Shown: positions 12,905 to 17,668 of the stretch, piece by piece | Layout: each line of letters opens with the position of its first letter | How positions within the stretch are numbered: position 1 is the stretch's first letter | Assembly (NCBI GenBank): GCA_017411945.1 | Contig: JAFQPD010000093.1 | Coordinates: 1-17,668, forward strand | Reading direction: 5' to 3' | Length of the DNA stretch: 17,668 bases | Source of the DNA: Mailhella sp. | Lineage (GTDB): Bacteria; Desulfobacterota; Desulfovibrionia; Desulfovibrionales; Desulfovibrionaceae | Translations under genes and position numbers: made by a program | The notes under the pieces: generated by a model | The model's input: only the letters and a program-made list of their open reading frames with translations | Told to the model about the DNA's origin: nothing | Databases searched by the model: none

Positions 12905-14242
12905 ATGAAGCTCTTCCGCCGCAGCGCCACGGATTTCACGCAGGGCAGCATCCCGAAACATCTCATGCGTCTTGCCGTGCCTCTGGTCATCGGCAACATC
13001 CTTCAGCAGCTCTATAATGCCATAGATGCCTTTGTGCTGGCCCGCTATGCCGGAATGGAGGAATTTGCGGCCATCGGCGTGGCGGGGGCGGTCATGAATC
13101 TCTTCCTCTTCGCCATAGCCGGGGCGTGCATCGGGCTTTCCGTTCTCCTTGCCCAGTTCCATGGCGCAAAGGACGTGGAAGGATTCCGGAACGAGCACTT
13201 CATCGCTCTGGCGTCTGGCATCCTTTTTTCTTTTGCGATCGGCATATCAGGTTCTATCGGCGCATCTTCTCTTCTCACCCTTCTCAGTACGCCGCCGGAA
13301 ATTTTCTCCATGGTCGGCAGCTATTTGAAGATAGTCCTGCTCTCACTTCCGGCTTCGTTCATCTATAATTTCTATTGCGCCCTGTTCCGTTCAGTGGGGC
13401 GCATGAACGTGGCTCTCGCAATACTGGCTTTTGCCGTCTGTCTCAATCTCGCGCTGGACATACTTTTCGTTGCCTGTTTCTCCTGGGGAGTGGCCGGGGC
13501 GGCATGGGCGACCTGCTTAGCGCAGGCAGCCTCAGCTCTCCTCATTTTTTTCTATCTCAAGGCGGCTTTTCCCTCGCTCATGTTCCGCAGAAAAAATTGC
13601 AGGCTGCACCTCGGTTTTCTCAGGAAAACTGCCCATTTTGCTTTTGTTACGGGGCTTCAGCAGGCTGGCCTGTACATAGGCAAGCTGGCAGTGCAGGGTG
13701 CCGTGAATTCCATGGGCACAGCCACCATTTCGGCCTACACCGCAACGATGAGGATAGAAGCCTTTGCCAATTCCTTCGGAGACAGTGCTGCTTCTGCCAC
13801 GTCAGCCGTAGCCGCCCAGAATTTCGGGGCAGGGGACCGGCATCGACTGCGCATGACGTTCTGGAACAGCCTGTTTCTGTTCGGGGCAATGGGGGTGATC
13901 TCCTCGGCTCTCCTCTGGTCTTCTGCCGGATGGGCATCCGCCTTTCTTCTTGGCGAAAGTTCCGGCCCCGCTTTTGACAGCGCCGTCAGCTACCTGAAGA
14001 TCGTCGCAGTTTTCTACCTTTTGAATTTCACAGGCAATACCTTTGCCGGATATTTTGACGGCATAGGTCGCGTGTCCGTTACGCTCCTTGGCACATGCAC
14101 CCACATCACCCTGAGGGCAGTGCTCTCGTGGGTGTTCATCAGCAGTTTCGGCCTTGATGCCGTAGCCGCGCTGACCATACTCGGCTGGTTCATCGTGAAT
14201 GCCATCTGGGCATTTTTCTATGGGAAACTCTGCCGACGCTAG
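12905..14242 (+). CDS. MATE-family multidrug/metabolite efflux transporter
   Basis: A 445-residue inner-membrane protein with about twelve hydrophobic helices in two repeats, the MATE layout. It begins MKLFRRSATDFTQGSIPKHL, followed by LAVPLVIGNILQQLYNAIDA, a hallmark of the bacterial DinF/MepA-like branch; the second half opens with FVTGLQQAGLYIGKLAVQGA and contains GTATISAYTATMRIEAFANS. I start at ATG 12905, preceded by AGGA, rather than at 12797, whose extra 36 residues look like translated promoter DNA. Such pumps exchange cations for drugs or metabolites. The divergent LysR gene is the likely regulator. The substrate is unknown. Confidence 0.93.
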   Translation: MKLFRRSATDFTQGSIPKHLMRLAVPLVIGNILQQLYNAIDAFVLARYAGMEEFAAIGVAGAVMNLFLFAIAGACIGLSVLLAQFHGAKDVEGFRNEHFIALASGILFSFAIGISGSIGASSLLTLLSTPPEIFSMVGSYLKIVLLSLPASFIYNFYCALFRSVGRMNVALAILAFAVCLNLALDILFVACFSWGVAGAAWATCLAQAASALLIFFYLKAAFPSLMFRRKNCRLHLGFLRKTAHFAFVTGLQQAGLYIGKLAVQGAVNSMGTATISAYTATMRIEAFANSFGDSAASATSAVAAQNFGAGDRHRLRMTFWNSLFLFGAMGVISSALLWSSAGWASAFLLGESSGPAFDSAVSYLKIVAVFYLLNFTGNTFAGYFDGIGRVSVTLLGTCTHITLRAVLSWVFISSFGLDAVAALTILGWFIVNAIWAFFYGKLCRR

Positions 14243-14412
14243 ATGTTCATTTTCTTATGCCGTCTTCCACGTTCCAGAGCGTGGGAAGCGTGGCGGCGAA
14301 TGTTCTGTAGTCCAGTGAGGAAGCCTTTGGCAGGGGCTATGCCTGACGGCGGACAGATGACATCCTGCAGTGGGAACAGGTTATTTTCTTCAAAGAAGAG
14401 CCGGCAAAAGGC

Positions 14413-14450
14413 AAGGAGCCGCCGAATCCTTTCGGACACGGCGGCTCCTT
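14413..14450. terminator. Hairpin terminator between the MATE and zinc-finger genes
   Basis: AAGGAGCCGCC (14413-14423) pairs with GGCGGCTCCTT (14440-14450), and inside it CCGAA/TTCGG forms an inner hairpin. The two genes converge here. On the minus strand the stem is followed by GCCTTTTG, so it probably ends the zinc-finger gene; the plus-strand tail is weaker. Confidence 0.75.
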
Positions 14451-14484
14451 CATAAAGGAACGGGCGTTCAGGCCTGTAACGGCA

Positions 14485-14706
14485 TCAGATGCGGCCCTCT
14501 TCCCAATCCTGCTGGCAGGAAAGGCACAGCCCCACGCCGGGGATGGCCTTGAGGCGTGCTTCGGGGAGGGGATCACCGCATTCGCGGCAGCAGGGCTTGC
14601 CGTCTATCCATTCAGGGCCTTCCTGAAAAGTGCCGGCCGCCGCCTGACGCAGTGCGGATTCGCGTTCGATGCGTTCGAGTTCGGTCGCCTGATCAAAAAC
14701 GTCCAT
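14485..14706 (-). CDS. DksA/TraR-type C4 zinc-finger protein
   Basis: A 73-residue protein of the small TraR/YbiI-like branch of the DksA superfamily. A charged helix (about 5-22) leads to the zinc finger C40-x2-C43, a 17-residue spacer with GDPLPEARLKAIPGVGL, and C61-x2-C64, the standard spacing. Long-coil DksA residues are missing, so it is the short form common on phages, plasmids and in many proteobacterial chromosomes. I start at ATG 14706, with AGGAG at ideal spacing; an upstream in-frame start only adds translated spacer. The family acts on RNA polymerase; a specific role here is unknown. It lies 88 bases after the YhcH-like gene on the same strand. Confidence 0.9.
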   Translation of the reverse strand: MDVFDQATELERIERESALRQAAAGTFQEGPEWIDGKPCCRECGDPLPEARLKAIPGVGLCLSCQQDWEEGRI

Positions 14707-14794
14707 ACATTCTCCTGAAATAAGCCCGATGAGGGCGGGGACATGTCCCGAAAGCGGGAAGCTGTGCCTGCCGGGGCAGGCGAATCTTGCGAAA

Positions 14795-15286
14795 CTAGAA
14801 AGCCGGAGCCTTGAGCTTGTCGGCGGGGATCTTGATGACCATCTTGCGGGCATAGCCGCTTGCGGCCTTCATGCAGGGCTGATGTGCCTCTCCGGGAAGG
14901 ATGAGGGCGAACAGCCCCGGCTTCAGGTGGAAACGCACGGTAGGCATTTCCGGCTTGCCCTTGTAAAAGACGAGGTCGCGTTCATCAAAACGCTCCGCCT
15001 CGCCGGAAAGCTCGCTCCCGGCGCCGCGGGCCATGATGTCGATATACTCGTCTCCCAAGAGAAGGGTCTGCACGTCGGCCATTTTTTCATGGCCTTCGAA
15101 GCGGGCGGTATCCCATTCCTTGGGAGCGTATTCTTCCACGTTGATGAAAACGCCGTCGCCAAGCTCGTAGCGACCAAGGGCCAGAGCCTCACCCTTCGCA
15201 TGGAGAGCAAGGAACTCGGGGAAGATTCGTTCCCACAGGGGGCCGAGGTCGTACGAAAGTGCGCGTTCGAAAGTATCGAGGATCAT
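14795..15286 (-). CDS. YhcH/YjgK/YiaL-family protein
   Basis: A 163-residue cytosolic protein of the YhcH/YjgK/YiaL (DUF386) cupin-like family. Visible family marks are FEGHEKMADVQTLLLGDEYI, the FHLKPGLFALILPGEAHQPC metal-site segment, and a closing VIKIPADKL. The histidines in FEGH and EAHQPC and nearby acidic residues would ligate the metal. Relatives are sugar anomerases or epimerases (EbgC, NanQ/YhcH on sialic acid) or biofilm proteins (TabA). No sugar pathway lies beside it here, so its substrate is open. GGAAGG before the ATG supports the start. It has its own promoter at 15335-15363, just beyond the pyr terminator. Confidence 0.9.
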   Translation of the reverse strand: MILDTFERALSYDLGPLWERIFPEFLALHAKGEALALGRYELGDGVFINVEEYAPKEWDTARFEGHEKMADVQTLLLGDEYIDIMARGAGSELSGEAERFDERDLVFYKGKPEMPTVRFHLKPGLFALILPGEAHQPCMKAASGYARKMVIKIPADKLKAPAF

Positions 15287-15334
15287 CGTTCACCTTCCAT
15301 GCCCGGCGGGCAGAGCCTTGCCGGACCGTTGGGG

Positions 15335-15363
15335 AAAATGCCCTGTGACGCCTGTCTTGTCAA
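15335..15363 (-). promoter_or_regulatory. Putative promoter of the YhcH-family gene
   Basis: On the minus strand TTGACA (15363-15358) is followed after 17 bases by CATTTT (15340-15335). The -35 is perfect and the -10 moderate. It begins right after the pyr operon terminator and about 50 bases before the ATG, a sensible place for an independent transcript. Confidence 0.5.
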
Positions 15364-15375
15364 GGGCTTAGACGG

Positions 15376-15408
15376 AAAAAGGAGCGGCCTCGGAAAGAAG
15401 CCGCCCCC
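15376..15408 (-). terminator. Terminator of the pyrEBI operon
   Basis: On the minus strand GGGGCGGC and GCCGCTCC form an 8-bp stem with one wobble pair and an 11-base loop, followed directly by TTTTT. It lies about 24 bases past the pyrI stop codon. Confidence 0.88.
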
Positions 15409-15431
15409 GCGTTCGTAAAAATAAGACTAGT

Positions 15432-15857
15432 CTAATCCCTGCCCTTGGCACGGCTCTCGCAGTACATGCAGCGGTATACGCGCTCTTCCTTGTCCGTAAG
15501 CTTGAAGATATGCGGTATCTCCTGCTCGGTAGAGGTGATGCAGCGAGGGTTCTTGCACTTGATGACGTTCACCACGCGCTCGGGCAGTTCTACGGTGAAC
15601 TTGCGGTCGAGCTTGCCGTCGCGCACGATGCTCACCGTGATGCCGGGGTCGATATAGCCGAGCACATTGAGGTCGAGGTCGATGAGCTCGCCTATTTTTA
15701 TGATGTCCTTGCGGCCCATCTTGCGGCTGGGGACGTTGGTGAGTACGGCCACGGAGCATTTCAGCTTGTGGAGCTTGAGGATCTGGTACAGCTCCATGCT
15801 GCGGCCTGCCGTGATGTGGTCGAGGACGATGCCGTTGGAAATGGCGTCGATGATCAT
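15432..15857 (-). CDS. pyrI: PyrI, aspartate carbamoyltransferase regulatory chain
   Basis: A 141-residue regulatory subunit of ATCase. The N-terminal allosteric domain has ISNGIVLDHITAGR and NVPSRKMGRKDIIKI, matching the nucleotide-binding domain of enteric PyrI (GTVIDHI and GEMGRKDLIKI). The zinc domain has C101-x4-C106 and C130-x2-C133 (CKNPRC ... CMYC), the four ligands that hold it to the catalytic trimer. A few N-terminal residues are missing compared with the 153-residue E. coli chain. Its ATG follows the pyrB stop codon with no base between, so translation is probably coupled. It should give CTP/ATP control of the first committed pyrimidine step. An upstream extension in another frame is only a pyrB shadow. 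Confidence 0.95.
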   Translation of the reverse strand: MIIDAISNGIVLDHITAGRSMELYQILKLHKLKCSVAVLTNVPSRKMGRKDIIKIGELIDLDLNVLGYIDPGITVSIVRDGKLDRKFTVELPERVVNVIKCKNPRCITSTEQEIPHIFKLTDKEERVYRCMYCESRAKGRD

Positions 15858-16772
15858 TTATTTCACTCCCAGCAGTTTCATGATGAGGGCCATGCGCACA
15901 TATTTGCCGTTCAGGGCCTGGCGGAAATAGGCGGCGCGGGGGTCGTCGTCCACGGCCACGGCAATCTCGTTCACACGGGGCAGGGGATGCATGACGCACA
16001 TGCCGTCCTTGGCCTCCAGCATCTTCTCGGGCGTGAGTATGTAGCTGTCCTTCAGGCGTATGTAGTCGGCTTCGTTGAAGAAGCGTTCCTTCTGCACGCG
16101 GGTCATGTAGAGAACGTCGAGCTTGGGGAGTGCTTCCGTAAGGTCCATGGTCTCTTCGTAAGGCACGCCGTTCTTTTCCATCACGTCCTTGCGTATGTAG
16201 CCGGGCAGGCGCAGCTCATCGGGAGAGATGAGCACGAACTTGATGCCCGCATAGCGCGACATGGCCGCGATGAGGGAATGCACGGTGCGGCCGAACTTGA
16301 GGTCGCCGCAGAGGCCGATGGTGAGGTCGTTCAAGCGGCCGTGCTCACGCCAGATGGTGAGCAGGTCGGTGAGGGTCTGCGTGGGGTGGTTGTGGCCGCC
16401 GTCGCCAGCGTTGATGATGGGCACGCCGGCCTTCATGGAAGCCACGAGGGGAGCGCCTTCCTTGGGGTGGCGCATGGCGATGATGTCGGCATAGAAGCCC
16501 ACCACCTTCACAGTGTCGGACACGCTCTCGCCCTTGGCGGAAGAGGAGCTCTGCGCCTCGGAGAAGCCCAGCACGTTTCCGCCCAGCTCGTACATGGCGG
16601 CTTCGAAGCTGAGGCGGGTGCGGGTGGAGGGCTCGAAGAACAGGGTGGCCAGCTTCTTGCCGCGGCACTTCTGGGAATACTTCGCGGGGTCCGCGATGAT
16701 GTCCATGGCAACGGCGAGAAGCTCGTCGATCTCCTGCGTGGAAAGGTCGCGGATATCGATGAGGCTGTCCAT
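15858..16772 (-). CDS. pyrB: PyrB, aspartate carbamoyltransferase catalytic chain
   Basis: A 304-residue enzyme joining carbamoyl phosphate and aspartate to N-carbamoyl-aspartate. The carbamoyl-phosphate site is clear: FEPSTRTR (STRTR at 49-53), the loop lysine in SSSSAKGES (K80), HPTQT (129-133) and HPLPR (262-266). The aspartate domain has GDLKFGRTVHSL. Length matches stand-alone catalytic chains. It starts one base after the pyrE stop codon with GGAG inside the pyrE end as ribosome-binding site, and runs straight into pyrI. A dodecameric class B holoenzyme with PyrI is expected. Confidence 0.97.
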   Translation of the reverse strand: MDSLIDIRDLSTQEIDELLAVAMDIIADPAKYSQKCRGKKLATLFFEPSTRTRLSFEAAMYELGGNVLGFSEAQSSSSAKGESVSDTVKVVGFYADIIAMRHPKEGAPLVASMKAGVPIINAGDGGHNHPTQTLTDLLTIWREHGRLNDLTIGLCGDLKFGRTVHSLIAAMSRYAGIKFVLISPDELRLPGYIRKDVMEKNGVPYEETMDLTEALPKLDVLYMTRVQKERFFNEADYIRLKDSYILTPEKMLEAKDGMCVMHPLPRVNEIAVAVDDDPRAAYFRQALNGKYVRMALIMKLLGVK

Positions 16773-16773
16773 C

Positions 16774-17412
16774 TTAAGCTCCGATCCAGCTCTCGTCGGC
16801 GGGATTGTTGCGGAAGGCGATGAGGCGGGCCACGTCTTCCTTGCGGATGTAGCCGCTTTCGGCGGCGACTTCGGCGATGACGTCGAAGTTCGTGAGGCTC
16901 ACGTTCTTCACGTCGGCTTCGGCCATGCGGTCGAGGCCCTTCTTCATGCCATAGGTGAAGATGCTGGCCACGCCGAGCACTTCGGCGCCGGCTTCGCGGA
17001 GCACCTTGACCACGTCGAGCACGGAGCCGCCGGTGGAGATGAGGTCTTCGATAACCACGACCTTCTGGCCGGGTTCGAGGCGGCCTTCGATCTGGTTGCC
17101 GCGACCATGATCCTTGGCGCTGGAGCGCACATAGCCCATGGGCAGGCCCATGATGTGGCCCACGATGGCGGCATGGGCGATGCCGGCGGTGCTGGTTCCC
17201 ATGAGCACTTCACATTCGGGGTAGACTTCGCGCACGATCTCGGCCAGGCCGTTCTCCACATCGTTGCGCACTTCAGGAGAGGTCAGGGTGAGGCGATTGT
17301 CGCAGTACACGGGGCTCTTGATGCCGCTGGCCCAGGTGAAGGGTTCGTCGGGGCGGAAGAACACGGCTTTGATGGAAAGAAGGTCTTTGGCGATAAGCTT
17401 TTCACGGGACAT
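16774..17412 (-). CDS. pyrE: PyrE, orotate phosphoribosyltransferase
   Basis: A 212-residue enzyme making OMP from orotate and PRPP. The PRPP motif VVVIEDLISTGGS lies at 118-130, and the flexible catalytic loop is SSAKDHGRGNQIEG (K100, H102). The early FTWASGIKSPVYCDNR is the usual orotate-site segment. I choose the ATG at 17412: AAGGAG ends eight bases before it, while the in-frame GTG at 17421 would overlap the ribosome-binding site. It is the first gene of the pyrE-pyrB-pyrI operon; pyrC, pyrD and pyrF are not in the window. Its leader has tandem hairpins, described separately. Confidence 0.96.
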   Translation of the reverse strand: MSREKLIAKDLLSIKAVFFRPDEPFTWASGIKSPVYCDNRLTLTSPEVRNDVENGLAEIVREVYPECEVLMGTSTAGIAHAAIVGHIMGLPMGYVRSSAKDHGRGNQIEGRLEPGQKVVVIEDLISTGGSVLDVVKVLREAGAEVLGVASIFTYGMKKGLDRMAEADVKNVSLTNFDVIAEVAAESGYIRKEDVARLIAFRNNPADESWIGA

Positions 17413-17446
17413 AGGATGCACTCCTTCGTACTGCGGAATATGTTAC

Positions 17447-17668
17447 ATTCTCGGACAGAGCTTCGAGAACAGGTTCTATTGTCTTGGATTTCCTGACCGG
17501 AAATCCGCTATGGCTGACTTTCCAGTCAGCCGAAGAGTCCTTTGTGCGTGGACCTGACCGGAACGCGCCTCGTGAGCCTGTGCTCTCTCAGCGGCGCTCC
17601 GCTGTGACATTGAGACCGCGCCTCGCCACCACAGATGTCGACTTCCAGTCGGCGTGGGGTCGGCGCTC
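17447..17668 (-). repeat. Hairpin- and repeat-rich leader upstream of pyrE
   Basis: No gene seen up to the window edge. Hairpins include GGATTTCC/GGAAATCC (17486-17506), GGCTGAC/GTCAGCC (17512-17531), CAGCGG-CGCT-CCGCTG near 17589-17604 inside a TCTCA/TGAGA pair, and overlapping TTCTCG/CGAGAA (17448-17469) and AGAAC/GTTCT (17466-17477). Two motifs are duplicated on the minus strand: GACTGGAA(A)GTC (about 17645 and 17520) and TTCCGGTCAGG (about 17565 and 17496). GCGCCTCG also occurs twice. No T-run follows the hairpins, so a classical attenuator is not shown; a dispersed palindromic repeat family is an alternative. Confidence 0.5.

Noticed and set aside
15510..16823. A 437-codon plus-strand open frame
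   Set aside because: Antisense to pyrB and pyrI, both identified by active-site and zinc motifs.
17486..17531. Two adjacent hairpins read as a CRISPR-like or tRNA feature
   Set aside because: Only two unlike stems, no regular repeat-spacer pattern, and no tRNA cloverleaf or anticodon arm could be drawn.

Overview
The window looks like a piece of a Desulfovibrionaceae chromosome (Desulfovibrio/Bilophila/Mailhella-type sulfate- or sulfite-reducing Deltaproteobacterium, probably host-associated). The main evidence is a complete hmc locus, the high-molecular-weight cytochrome c transmembrane redox complex typical of this family, with moderately GC-rich genes separated by AT-rich promoter gaps. 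No rRNA, tRNA, CRISPR array or prophage was seen.

Layout, left to right. (1) 1-778: insertion-sequence debris. A frameshifted IS200/IS605 tnpA cut by the window edge abuts a decayed, antisense ISL3-like transposase remnant. (2) 779-2836: an AT-rich promoter region and a two-component operon, an OmpR-type response regulator overlapping a histidine kinase with almost no extracytoplasmic part. A long hairpin ends it. (3) 2916-4054, minus strand: a MucR/Ros zinc-finger regulator and a small NifX-like (dinitrogenase Fe-Mo cofactor family) protein, separated by a mostly empty gap with one terminator. (4) 4152-10521, minus strand: the six-gene operon hmcA-hmcB-hmcC-hmcD-hmcE-hmcF. HmcA is a periplasmic multiheme cytochrome, HmcB a Tat-type four-cluster ferredoxin subunit, HmcC and HmcE integral membrane subunits, HmcD a 52-residue membrane peptide, and HmcF a cytoplasmic HdrD-like iron-sulfur protein. 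Together they should pass electrons between the periplasmic hydrogenase/cytochrome c3 pool and the quinone pool or cytoplasm. (5) 10522-11300: an AT-rich hmc promoter region with a perfect 16-bp palindrome, a hairpin-dense stretch, and a cysteine-bearing 79-residue protein of unknown function with its own good promoter. (6) 11301-11755: no convincing gene. (7) 11920-14242: divergent lysR and MATE-efflux genes sharing a control region with a LysR-type box. (8) 14485-15286, minus strand: a DksA/TraR-type zinc-finger protein and a YhcH/YjgK/YiaL-family protein. (9) 15432-17412, minus strand: a tight pyrE-pyrB-pyrI pyrimidine operon with a repeat- and hairpin-rich leader.

The most notable points are these: HmcA has 14 CXXCH motifs, against the 16 haems of the classical D. 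vulgaris protein; strong GC hairpins sit in both the hmcD-hmcE and hmcE-hmcF gaps; rrf1/rrf2 are not downstream of hmcF, where a NifX-like gene sits instead; and the region just upstream of the hmc promoter has competing hairpins that could be a small RNA or a structured 3' end. I found no clear new defence or biosynthetic system. All family assignments come from reading motifs by eye; no database search was run.
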